NCBI GenBank assembly: GCA_022772525.1
Contig: JALFAD010000037.1
Coordinates: 1 to 59,671, forward strand
DNA from: Clostridiales bacterium
GTDB taxonomy: Bacteria; Bacillota; Clostridia; Oscillospirales; Oscillospiraceae
Reading direction: 5' to 3'
DNA length: 59,671 bases
The position numbers were made by a program, and so were the translations under genes. This document shows, piece by piece, positions 49,509 through 57,009 of this stretch. Each line of letters opens with the position of its first letter. The first letter of the stretch is position 1. Under the pieces are notes generated by a model, which had not been told where the DNA came from, made no database searches, and was given only the letters and a program-made list of their open reading frames with translations.

Positions 49509-49799
49509 ATGGCTGATGAAAATGCAGTTCTCATGTATAAAGGCCGTCCGCTGATGCGCAAGGACAACCTCGTTTATTATGGCTCCATGGCTGACAGCCA
49601 CATCGTGATGCTCCAGGTTCTGGAGACGAAAAAGGTCGGGGATCTGGATGTGGCTACCCGGGTTTCCGTTCAGTTGCAGCTTACCGACCCCGCCGCAAGG
49701 AGCCGGGACCGCATTGTAAAAAAGAGCGAAAAGGACGGTTTCTACACCGCGCTGGACGTTGGCTGCGTCTGGCTGGAACGGGCGCTGGCCGGCAAATAA
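49509..49799 (+). CDS. Small soluble protein of unknown function
   Basis: A 96-residue protein I do not recognise. It has no signal peptide or membrane helix and looks like an alternating strand pattern ('NAVLMYKGRPLMRKDNLVYYGSMADSHIVMLQVLETKKVGDLDVATRVSVQLQ'), followed by 'DGFYTALDVGCVWLERAL'. Sequence features fit a small alpha/beta domain. A very strong ribosome site (CAAGGAGGAACG) and a consensus promoter imply high expression when the promoter is not blocked. The NlpC/P60 gene follows after 68 bases without a clear terminator, so the two may share a transcript. Confidence 0.7.
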   Translation: MADENAVLMYKGRPLMRKDNLVYYGSMADSHIVMLQVLETKKVGDLDVATRVSVQLQLTDPAARSRDRIVKKSEKDGFYTALDVGCVWLERALAGK

Positions 49800-49867
49800 T
49801 CCCGCCTGATTTCCCCGCGTTTTCCCGCTCCGCAGATGGAGCACGTTACCCTGCACGGAGGCAAAGT

Positions 49868-50827
49868 ATGAAGATCATTCGCAACCTACTCACCCTGACG
49901 CTGGCACTGGTGCTGGCGTCAGGCTGTATTCCCCTTTCCGCGTCCGCTGCCGACAACCTGATGTACGGCATCGGATTTGTAAATGCCAGCTCATTAAGAC
50001 TTCGCAGCAGCGCCGCGACTACGTCATCCACGTTGGATACCGCCGTTCGCGGCGAATGCGTTGCCGTTATCGCCAAGGAAGGCGACTGGTACAAAGTTTA
50101 TTACAACCTTCAGGAAGGCTATATGCACGCGGACTATCTGAGCGTCAGCACCAAGGAAAATGCTGAGCTGGGCTATGGTGAAATCCGTGGCACCGGCGTG
50201 AATCTGCGCACCGGCCCGGCCACCTCCTACCCCGTTGCTTCCGTTTCCGGCAATGGCGACCGCTGCTATATTATTGGTATCAACGACGGCTGGTACAAAG
50301 TGATTTACAATGATAAAACCTGCTACATACGAAGTGACTTTGTAGAATTGACGGAGATTCCCTATGAAAACCCGGATTCTCCCAATTCTCCCAAGTATTA
50401 TCGGGGCGGTAAATCCATTGGGGCTGTCCTCGGCAGCTCTGCCAGCGCGACCCCGGTCAGCGTCACCGGCAGTCAGATTCTGGAAGAAGCACAGAAGTAT
50501 CTCGGCTGTCCCTACCGGGCTGGTGGGGCCTCCCCCAGCGGCTTTGACTGCTCCGGATTTGTTTACTATGTTCTCAAGCAGTTAGGTCTGTCCCCTTACC
50601 GTGCGCCCGCTGACCAGTACAAAATGGGAACCTCCGTGGAAAAGTCCGCATTACAGGTGGGCGATCTGGTTTTCTTCGGTTCCGGCAGCATCACCCACGC
50701 AGGTATCTACGCCGGCAGCGGACAGTTCATCCACGCCCCAAACGCCCGTTCCAACGTTTCGTACTCCGATCTCACCAGCGGCTACTGGGCACAGCACTAT
50801 TACGGCGCCTGCCGGGTCGCGCAATAA
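49868..50827 (+). CDS. Secreted SH3-domain NlpC/P60 peptidase
   Basis: A 319-residue cell-wall hydrolase. The signal region ends either at a lipobox (LASGC, Cys20) or at SASA-AD near residue 27. Two SH3b domains follow (about 33-95, 'NASSLRLRSSAATTSSTLDT', and 103-165, 'TGVNLRTGPATSYPV'), then a linker and an NlpC/P60 domain (about 200-319). The catalytic Cys is in 'SPSGFDCSGFVYYVLKQLG' and the His in 'SITHAGIYAGSGQFIHAP'. Such enzymes cut gamma-D-Glu-diamino acid bonds in peptidoglycan stem peptides. GGAGG lies upstream of the ATG. Confidence 0.92.
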   Translation: MKIIRNLLTLTLALVLASGCIPLSASAADNLMYGIGFVNASSLRLRSSAATTSSTLDTAVRGECVAVIAKEGDWYKVYYNLQEGYMHADYLSVSTKENAELGYGEIRGTGVNLRTGPATSYPVASVSGNGDRCYIIGINDGWYKVIYNDKTCYIRSDFVELTEIPYENPDSPNSPKYYRGGKSIGAVLGSSASATPVSVTGSQILEEAQKYLGCPYRAGGASPSGFDCSGFVYYVLKQLGLSPYRAPADQYKMGTSVEKSALQVGDLVFFGSGSITHAGIYAGSGQFIHAPNARSNVSYSDLTSGYWAQHYYGACRVAQ

Positions 50828-50830
50828 ACA

Positions 50831-50884
50831 AAAATGTCATTGTGAGCCAATGTGCACACTGGTTCGCAATGACATTTCTTTTTT
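50831..50884. terminator. Long palindromic hairpin between convergent genes
   Basis: AAATGTCATTG (50832-50842) pairs with CAATGACATTT (50867-50877), and the inner GAGCCA / TGGTTC arms continue the stem around TGTGCACA. A TTCTTTTTT tract follows on the plus strand. It serves the NlpC/P60 gene and is also A-rich on the left, so it can act both ways. The length and near-perfect symmetry are more than a terminator needs and look like a dispersed palindromic repeat. Confidence 0.75.
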
Positions 50885-51326
50885 ACCTCTGCATCCGCAG
50901 CAGCCGTTGGTTGGTGCCCTCTTCGTATTTCCAGATGCCGCTGTTATAAAAGCCATGGCGTTCATAAAACACAATAGCACAGGGATTGCTTTCCAGCACC
51001 CACAAATGCCGAACGTCAAAGCGCGTAATGGCAAAGTCCAGAAGTGTTCCTCCGATGCCCTGTCCGGCGAAAAAGGAGTCCACGTACAGCTGAACAACCT
51101 CCTGTCCTCGAATGCGGATCATTCCCTTTACGAAATCCTCCTCATAGACCCAGATCTCCTGCAACTCCCCGGGATTTTGCTGCAATTCTCCGGCAGCCGT
51201 CAAAACCTGAAGTTCTCCAAAGGAATACCGGTCATTGTGGAAAATCCTGCGGTAATTCACCCGCTTGGTAAAAACCAGAATTTCCGCAATCCGGGAAATA
51301 TCCCCAGCCTCCGCCTGTCTGATCAT
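50883..51326 (-). CDS. GNAT-family N-acetyltransferase
   Basis: A 147-residue GNAT enzyme. 'MIRQAEAGDISRIAEILVFTKRVNYRRIF' opens the fold, the acetyl-CoA loop is 'LYVDSFFAGQGIGGTLLDFAI' (Q-x-x-G-x-G), and 'LWVLESNPCAIVFYERHGF' follows as strand and helix. The substrate cannot be told. It starts 3 bases after the stop of another GNAT gene, and the two probably form an operon from one promoter at 51848-51876. Its 3' end touches the palindromic hairpin. Confidence 0.88.
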   Translation of the reverse strand: MIRQAEAGDISRIAEILVFTKRVNYRRIFHNDRYSFGELQVLTAAGELQQNPGELQEIWVYEEDFVKGMIRIRGQEVVQLYVDSFFAGQGIGGTLLDFAITRFDVRHLWVLESNPCAIVFYERHGFYNSGIWKYEEGTNQRLLRMQR

Positions 51327-51329
51327 TTT

Positions 51330-51827
51330 CTACTTCTCCCATTCCAGATAGTCGTACGCAATTCTCGGAGAGCCATCCGCAATATAGATGATTCCGCGGC
51401 GCTGAAAGCCCAGCTTTTTGACCGCGCCCTGCATCACATGGTTATCCTCATGGGTATCGATCCGCAGATGACCGATTATTCCCTCCGCGTAGGTCACCGC
51501 CGTTTTCAGAATTCCTCCGGAACCGTCTCCCGCAATGCGATGGATGGTACCGTATGGCGTATCCGAGCGCCAAGCGCCGCCATCGATTCGTTTGTAGGTT
51601 GGATCTTCTCCAACCCAGAAGTAGAACACACCATGTATGCTCTCCCCGTCGGTTATGACAAACAGCCTGTTTTGTGCAATATCCTGCCGAAGCTGCGCCG
51701 TGGACTGATTGGTTTTGCCCCACTGATTTGGATTTCCGTTATTTGCCATGAAATCTCTGGCATAGCTGTAAATTTCCCCAATTCTCCCCAAATCCGACAG
51801 CTTTGCCGGACGAACCGAATAATTCAT
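51330..51827 (-). CDS. GNAT-family N-acetyltransferase, divergent
   Basis: A 165-residue GNAT protein. 'YSVRPAKLSDLGRIGEIYSYARDFMANNGNPNQWGKTNQ' is the start typical of a Clostridia GNAT subgroup with an 'N-P-x-Q-W' stretch. 'VFYFWVGEDPTYKRIDGGAWRSDTPYGTIHRIAGDGSGGILKTAV' and 'IGHLRIDTHEDNHVMQGAVKKLGFQRRGIIYIADGSPRIAYDYLE' follow. The usual Q/R-x-x-G-x-G/A loop appears as 'GDGSGGI'. First gene of a two-GNAT operon with a GGGGGAAG ribosome site. Substrate unknown. Confidence 0.85.
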   Translation of the reverse strand: MNYSVRPAKLSDLGRIGEIYSYARDFMANNGNPNQWGKTNQSTAQLRQDIAQNRLFVITDGESIHGVFYFWVGEDPTYKRIDGGAWRSDTPYGTIHRIAGDGSGGILKTAVTYAEGIIGHLRIDTHEDNHVMQGAVKKLGFQRRGIIYIADGSPRIAYDYLEWEK

Positions 51828-51847
51828 AATTCTTCCCCCTTTTTCTG

Positions 51848-51876
51848 ATTATACATCATTTGAATGGTTCGCGCAA
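51848..51876 (-). promoter_or_regulatory. Vegetative promoter of the two-GNAT operon
   Basis: TTGCGC (51876-51871), a 17-base spacer and TATAAT (51853-51848). It overlaps the divergent sigma-G-type promoter. Confidence 0.68.
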
Positions 51877-51891
51877 GAACCGCGCATACTA
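51862..51891 (+). promoter_or_regulatory. Sigma-G-type forespore promoter of spoVAD
   Basis: GAATG (51862-51866), an 18-base spacer and CATACTA (51885-51891) match the known forespore sigma-G pattern GMATR-N18-CATnnTA exactly. It lies 28 bases before the spoVAD ATG, which fits known spoVA control. Confidence 0.8.
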
Positions 51892-51919
51892 GGAAAAATA
51901 AATTGAGGAAGGTGCTGTC

Positions 51920-52936
51920 ATGGCAAGTCAGAAACGGGGGCGGCAGAGCTTTGTGCTGGCCCAGCCGCCGGTAATTACCACCTGGGCCAATGTTGCCGGC
52001 AAAAAAGAAGTGGAAGGACCGCTGTCCCATACCTTCGATGTTAAGTGCCGGGATACCTATTTCGGGCAGAAAACCTGGGAGCAGGCGGAAAAACAGATGC
52101 AGCAGCTGGCTTTGCGGAAGCTGGCGGAAAAAGCCGGTATGACCATGGAGAATTTTGACGTGGTGTTCTCCGGCGACCTGCTGAACCAGTGCATCGGTTC
52201 CTCCTTTACCCTGCGAAACACCGGGGTTCCCCATCTGGGGCTGTACGGAGCCTGCTCCACCATGGCGGAAAGTCTGCTTTTGGCTGCCATGACAGTGGGC
52301 GGCGGGTTTGCGGATACGGTGGTTGCCATGACCTCCTCACACTTTGCGTCCTCGGAACGGCAGTACCGTTTCCCGCTGGGCTATGGCGGACAGAGGACGC
52401 CCACCTCACAGTGGACCGTCACCGGCTCCGGGGCCGCACTGGTACGCTCCCAGGGAAAAGGACCGAAAATCACCGCCTGCACCATCGGCACTGTCACAGA
52501 TCTTGGGATCAAGGACGCCAATAACATGGGCGCAGCCATGGCCCCTGCGGCGCTGGCAACCATCAAGGCCCATTTTGCCGATCTGAACACCGGGCCCGAG
52601 GACTTCGACCGGATCGTCACCGGTGATTTAGGGCAGCTGGGCATGGAAATGCTGCTGGAGCTGGCCCGGCTGGACGGGCTGTCCCTTGGGGGCAAGCTCA
52701 TGGACTGCGGCACCACCGTGTTTGACAACACCTCGCAGGATGTCCACGCCGGCGGCTCCGGCTGCGGGTGCAGTGCCATTACCCTATGTGGGTATCTTTT
52801 GGACCAGCTGAGCACCGGGAAGCTGAAAAAAATCCTGTTCTGCGGCACCGGGGCGCTGCTGTCCCCCACCTCCACCCAGCAGGGACTTCCCATTCCCGGC
52901 GTGTGCCACGCAGTCAGCATCACAGGAGGTCGGTAA
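51920..52936 (+). CDS. spoVAD: Stage V sporulation protein AD
   Basis: A 338-residue SpoVAD with a thiolase-like fold. Family pieces are 'GRQSFVLAQPPVITTWANVAGKKEVEGPLSHTFD', 'DVVFSGDLLNQCIGSSFTLRNTGVPHLGLYGACSTMAESLLLAAM', 'SSHFASSERQYRFPLGYGGQRTPTSQWTVTGSGA' and 'GGSGCGCSAITLCGYLLD'. It is a subunit of the SpoVA channel that loads dipicolinic acid into the forespore and releases it at germination; SpoVAD binds the DPA. GAGGAAGG lies before the ATG. It heads the unit; spoVAC is not upstream. Confidence 0.96.
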   Translation: MASQKRGRQSFVLAQPPVITTWANVAGKKEVEGPLSHTFDVKCRDTYFGQKTWEQAEKQMQQLALRKLAEKAGMTMENFDVVFSGDLLNQCIGSSFTLRNTGVPHLGLYGACSTMAESLLLAAMTVGGGFADTVVAMTSSHFASSERQYRFPLGYGGQRTPTSQWTVTGSGAALVRSQGKGPKITACTIGTVTDLGIKDANNMGAAMAPAALATIKAHFADLNTGPEDFDRIVTGDLGQLGMEMLLELARLDGLSLGGKLMDCGTTVFDNTSQDVHAGGSGCGCSAITLCGYLLDQLSTGKLKKILFCGTGALLSPTSTQQGLPIPGVCHAVSITGGR

Positions 52937-52937
52937 T

Positions 52938-53294
52938 ATGGACTATATAAAGGCATTTCTGGTGGGCGGCGCGCTGTGTCTCATCGGACAGATTCTGATT
53001 GACAAAACCAAGCTGACGCCGGCTCGGATTCTGGTGAGCTATGTGGTCGCCGGTGTCCTTTTGGGGGCAGTCGGACTATACCCGAAGCTCATTGAATTCG
53101 CCGGGGCGGGCGCATCCGTGCCTTTGACAGGCTTCGGCAGCCTTCTTGCCAAAGGAGTAAAGGAAGCTGTAATGAAGGACGGATTTCTGGGTATTTTTAC
53201 CGGGGGACTAAAGGCTGCTGCCGGCGGCATTACCGCCGCGATTATCGCAGGACTTGTGGCAAGCTTCCTGTTTAAAGCAAGGGATAAATCCTGA
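52938..53294 (+). CDS. spoVAE: Stage V sporulation protein AE (SpoVAEb type)
   Basis: A 118-residue membrane protein with three or four hydrophobic helices. 'MDYIKAFLVGGALCLIGQILIDKTKLTPARILVSYVVAGVLLGAVGLYPKLIEFAGAGASVPLTGFGSLLAKGVKEA' is nearly the standard SpoVAE sequence. It is a membrane subunit of the dipicolinate channel and works with SpoVAD and SpoVAC. The AGGAGGT ribosome site overlaps the last spoVAD codons, so expression is coupled. A small hairpin (GGCGGC / GCCGCC, 53313-53327) follows it. Confidence 0.95.
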   Translation: MDYIKAFLVGGALCLIGQILIDKTKLTPARILVSYVVAGVLLGAVGLYPKLIEFAGAGASVPLTGFGSLLAKGVKEAVMKDGFLGIFTGGLKAAAGGITAAIIAGLVASFLFKARDKS

Positions 53295-53353
53295 AAAACA
53301 GGTTATCCTAGGTAGGCGGCTATGCCGCCAGATCGTTTTGGGAGGAACAAAGC

Positions 53354-53464
53354 ATGAACAACCAGAATAAGAATCAGAACCAGAATAACAACAACCAGAA
53401 TCAGAACAACAATCAGAACCAGAACAGCAACCAGAACCAGAATCAGAACAGAAACAGCCGCTGA
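53354..53464 (+). CDS. Asn/Gln-rich 36-residue microprotein
   Basis: A complete small frame: ATG at 53354, TGA at 53462-53464, and a good ribosome site GGGAGGAAC upstream. Of 36 residues, 20 are Asn and 10 are Gln in mostly N-Q alternation; the rest are Met, Lys, two Ser and two Arg. No homologous fold can be named. It follows spoVAE by 59 bases; the GGCGGC hairpin in between lacks a good T-tract, so it may be read from the spoVAD sigma-G promoter. A terminator directly follows its stop. Asn/Gln-rich peptides are known as spore-coat or adhesive material, but this is only a guess. Confidence 0.6.
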   Translation: MNNQNKNQNQNNNNQNQNNNQNQNSNQNQNQNRNSR

Positions 53465-53470
53465 CGGCAA

Positions 53471-53498
53471 TGTGGGCCACCGTATCCGGTGACCCACA
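53471..53498 (+). terminator. Terminator after the microprotein
   Basis: TGTGGGCCACCG pairs with CGGTGACCCACA around loop TATC, with one mismatch; a weak T-tract (TCCTTTAT) follows. It also serves addA, whose stop is at 53503. Confidence 0.7.
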
Positions 53499-53502
53499 TC
53501 CT

Positions 53503-56500
53503 TTATAGTTCAGTGAAAGCATCCAGACTGAAAAAGTACAGCAGTTTCCGCTTAATCGGCATTTCATAGATTCGGCTCAGAGCATCTGCGTAGGTCTGCA
53601 CCTGTAGGCGGTAGCGGTCGGCGGCTGCGCTGACGGTCTCTTCCGTCACCCGGTCGGTTTTGAAATCAATCACAGTGATTCCGTCCGGCTCCAGAAGCGC
53701 ACAGTCCACAACGCCCTGCAAAAGCACCTGCTCCCCTTCCAGCCCTTCGCCGTAATGTCTGCCATCGTCCAAAATCGAGAACTTGAACTCCCGCAGGCAG
53801 AGCGCACCGGAGCGCAGCTTTCTTCCGGGCTCCGTCTGAAAAAAGCGGGCCAGCTTTTCTGTATTTACCAGCATTCCCTGCTCCTGTGTCAGGTAGCCGT
53901 CCGCAATCAGCCGCTGAATTTCAGTCCTTACCGCCTGAGTATCCCCGCAGTTTTCATATTTCAGGTATTGCAGTGCGGCGTGCATGGCACTGCCGTAGCT
54001 CCTGCCCTCTGCCTGTGTGGTCAAAAACTCGGGCTGACGCCAGTTTCGTTCCGGCTTTCTGGGCGGTTCCGCGTCTTCCGCCGCTTCCGCGTCCTTGGCA
54101 CGGCCCTTTCGTCCGGTTGCCGTCTGCTTGGAAGGTGTGCAGGTTGCCGGAATATGGGCATACCGGAAGGCCAGAGAACGGCGCAGCTGTGCTTCCAGCT
54201 CTGGGGGCAGCGTAGGTGTCTCCTCCTCAGCAGAAGCGGCGGCTTGTGTCTCCGCCTGAACCGCCGGGGTTTCGATTCGCCAGGGATGGTCGGTCAACAC
54301 GGTTTCCGCCGGTCTGCCGCCTAAAGCATGCAAGGCGCCAGCTTCCCGCCTGTTCGCTGCCGCAAGGAGCACCCAGTCGCCCATGCAGGTGGCGTCCTGT
54401 CCCAGCAGCCGCCCGCCGTCAAAATCGCAGCGCAGCACAATATCCTGTATGTCCGAAATAAGCGTCTGGGAAGCATAGGTCATCACAAGCCGGTCCTTTG
54501 CCCGGGTCATGGCCACATACAGCACCCGCATTTCCTCAGAAACGCTTTCCGCTGCCATTTTCACCGCAATAGCCCGCTTGGCAAGGGACGGATAGCGGAT
54601 GCGGTTTGCCGTATCCGCGCTGGATAGGCCCAGTCCCAGCGTTCTGTCGCAGAGAATCTGGGCCCGCAGGTCCTCCTGATTGAACCGCCGGGACAGATTG
54701 CACAGAAACACCACCGGGAATTCCAATCCCTTGGACTTGTGGATGCTCATAATATTCACGCAGTCCGTTCCGGCAGCACCCGGGGCAACCAGGCCCCGCT
54801 CCTCCATCCTGTCCAGATGCTCAAGAAACTGAGAAAGCTCCCGTAAGGTTCCCTTTTCAAAATCACAGGCGTATTGGTAAAAGGTCTGGATGTTCGCTGT
54901 CTTAGCCTCTCCGCCGGGCATGGCTGCAAAAATACTGTCCATGCGGGTCAGCAGCAGACATTTCTCCATCAGTCCGGTCAGGGTACTGCGTTTTGCCTCA
55001 GAGCGGAGGGTATTCAGCGTCAGGAGAAATGCTTCCGCTTTTGGGTGTCCGCTGGACACGAGGGCGTCATAGAAGGCGCCTTTTTTCTGCTTCGCCCGGA
55101 TTTGGGCCAAGTCCTCCGCCGTGAAGCCAAATACCGGGCTTGCCAGCACGCTGATTAGAGGAATGTCCTGCCGGGGGTTCATCACCGTTTGCAGCAGGCT
55201 TCGGAAGGTTCCGATTTCCTGAGTTTGCAGCAGGTCCGTGCCGCCGCCGGTAGAGCATTGAATTCCAAGTCCCTCCAGCGCCCGCTGGAAGTTTCCCCCA
55301 GCGCTGCCGGGAGACCGGAGCAAAATCACAATGTCCCCGGGCCTTACGGGACGCAGCGTGTCTCCGTCCCGTACCAGTGTGCCGGAAGCCAGCATATCCC
55401 GAATCCGCCCGGCAACAAAGGCTGCTTCCTCCGCGTAGGTATCCGTCACGGTTTCCAGCGCGTACAGCTCCACGCCGGGGTCCGGCAGCGGGATGTGGGG
55501 CACGCCCTCCCGGAGGGCTTCCGCGTCCGTGTAATAGAGTCCTCCCACCTTTGGGGTCATACATTTGGTAAACACATGATTGACGCCTTCGATCACCTCC
55601 GCACCGGAACGGAAATTGTGGCTGAGCAGCACCTTTCGTCCCTGCCCCGGCTTCGCGTCCTCGGCGGGTGCGTAGGCTTCGTATTTCTCAAGGAAAATCC
55701 CCGGGTCTGCCAGCCGGAACTGATAGATGGACTGCTTTACGTCGCCTACCAGAAAACAGTTCTGCTTTTCCCGGCTCAGAGCAGTGAAGATCGCATCCTG
55801 CACATCATTGGAATCCTGATACTCGTCCACCAGAATTTCCCGGTACCTGCCGCCGATCTCCGCCGCCGCGGCAGTCGGATTGGTTCGGGATTTGCCCAGC
55901 AGCAGATCCAGCGTATTATGCTCCAGATCGCTGAAATCCAGAATCCGGCGGCTTCGCTTGGCGGCGCGGTAATCCCGGTCGAACTGCTCCACAAGCTTGG
56001 CAAGTCCCCGCGCGCCGGAGGCCGACTGGGCCAGATCAGCGAGCACCTGTGCAGAATCGTCTGAGAAATTTTTCAGTTTTCGTTCCAGTCCGGCCTTGCA
56101 GCCTTTCCGGGTTGCCTTGACATGGTCTGCCAGATCCTGATCCACATTTTTCTTGGGAAATACCAGCCTTCCGTAATCAATGACGCGGTTTTTGACAATT
56201 CCATCCCAGGTTTTCTCCGCCCGCAGAGACTGAAGCTGATGCAGAGTGTCTCTCAGGTTGACAGCTGCCTTCTCCATTCCTTCGCTGGCAGAGAGCTGAC
56301 TGGCGCATTGCTCGATTACATGAATCTGACCGTCCAGATAGTCGTGGAGGTCTTTAATCAAAAACTGACCCCAAATGGTTTCCGAAGCATCGGTAACGTT
56401 CTGCGCGTCCAGCAGATTCAGACAGGTATCCAGCCAATGCTTCGGGTTCAGGTGGCATCTGGCGCTGTCGTAGACCTTCTCAATAATCTGCGGAACCAGG

Positions 56501-57009
56501 CGGTCGTCCCGGCCCAGCCCCTGGGTATCTACAAAGGCCCGGAAATCCGGGTCTTCCGCACTCGAATAGGCCTTGTCCAGCAAATCTGTGAGCACCTGCT
56601 CCCGGATTTCCCGGCATTCATTCTCATCCGCTACCCGAAAATCTGCCGGAATATCCAATCGGTAGGCGTATTCCCGAAGAATATCCCCGCAAAAGCCGTG
56701 AACCGTGGAGATTTTTGCCAGAAACAGCCGCTGCATCTGCTTCTGCAAATGCTTATTTTCCGGCTCCTCCGCAATGCGCTGACTCAGCTTCGCCGCGATC
56801 TTCCCCCGCAACTCTGCCGCTGCCGCTTTTGTATAAGTAATAATCAGAAAATCATCCAGATTGGCAGGATCGTGCCCGTCTGTAAGGTAGGTCATCAGCC
56901 TGTCAACCAGTACCTTGGTTTTCCCGGAACCGGCGGCGGCAGAAACCAGAAGCTTCCCACCCCGGTTATGTACCGCCTGCTCCTGCTGGGGCGTCAGCTT
57001 ATCTGCCAT
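53503..57009 (-). CDS. addA: ATP-dependent helicase/nuclease subunit A
   Basis: A 1168-residue UvrD-type helicase with a C-terminal RecB-like nuclease, the AddA half of AddAB, which processes double-strand breaks. N-terminal 'LTPQQEQAVHNRGGKLLVSAAAGSGKTKVLVDRL' has the Q motif and Walker A, 'ILVDEYQDSNDVQDAIF' Walker B, 'FLVGDVKQSIYQFRLADPGIFLEKY' motif III, and 'IMSIHKSKGLEFPVVFL' motif V. The nuclease is at 'LQGVVDCALLEPDGITVIDFKTDRV' near the C-terminus (D...D-x-K). The start overlaps addB by 11 bases. addB-addA order is standard in Firmicutes. Confidence 0.96.
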   Translation of the reverse strand: MADKLTPQQEQAVHNRGGKLLVSAAAGSGKTKVLVDRLMTYLTDGHDPANLDDFLIITYTKAAAAELRGKIAAKLSQRIAEEPENKHLQKQMQRLFLAKISTVHGFCGDILREYAYRLDIPADFRVADENECREIREQVLTDLLDKAYSSAEDPDFRAFVDTQGLGRDDRLVPQIIEKVYDSARCHLNPKHWLDTCLNLLDAQNVTDASETIWGQFLIKDLHDYLDGQIHVIEQCASQLSASEGMEKAAVNLRDTLHQLQSLRAEKTWDGIVKNRVIDYGRLVFPKKNVDQDLADHVKATRKGCKAGLERKLKNFSDDSAQVLADLAQSASGARGLAKLVEQFDRDYRAAKRSRRILDFSDLEHNTLDLLLGKSRTNPTAAAAEIGGRYREILVDEYQDSNDVQDAIFTALSREKQNCFLVGDVKQSIYQFRLADPGIFLEKYEAYAPAEDAKPGQGRKVLLSHNFRSGAEVIEGVNHVFTKCMTPKVGGLYYTDAEALREGVPHIPLPDPGVELYALETVTDTYAEEAAFVAGRIRDMLASGTLVRDGDTLRPVRPGDIVILLRSPGSAGGNFQRALEGLGIQCSTGGGTDLLQTQEIGTFRSLLQTVMNPRQDIPLISVLASPVFGFTAEDLAQIRAKQKKGAFYDALVSSGHPKAEAFLLTLNTLRSEAKRSTLTGLMEKCLLLTRMDSIFAAMPGGEAKTANIQTFYQYACDFEKGTLRELSQFLEHLDRMEERGLVAPGAAGTDCVNIMSIHKSKGLEFPVVFLCNLSRRFNQEDLRAQILCDRTLGLGLSSADTANRIRYPSLAKRAIAVKMAAESVSEEMRVLYVAMTRAKDRLVMTYASQTLISDIQDIVLRCDFDGGRLLGQDATCMGDWVLLAAANRREAGALHALGGRPAETVLTDHPWRIETPAVQAETQAAASAEEETPTLPPELEAQLRRSLAFRYAHIPATCTPSKQTATGRKGRAKDAEAAEDAEPPRKPERNWRQPEFLTTQAEGRSYGSAMHAALQYLKYENCGDTQAVRTEIQRLIADGYLTQEQGMLVNTEKLARFFQTEPGRKLRSGALCLREFKFSILDDGRHYGEGLEGEQVLLQGVVDCALLEPDGITVIDFKTDRVTEETVSAAADRYRLQVQTYADALSRIYEMPIKRKLLYFFSLDAFTEL

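Noticed and set aside
53354..53464. Repetitive DNA that could be taken for a CRISPR or satellite array
   Set aside because: The repeats are short CAG/AAC/AAT codons in one reading frame with a start, stop and ribosome site, not direct repeats with unique spacers.
53208..53567. A Ser/Cys/Gly-rich frame on the minus strand opposite the microprotein
   Set aside because: It is simply the complement of the Asn/Gln codons and runs across the addA 3' end; no ribosome site.
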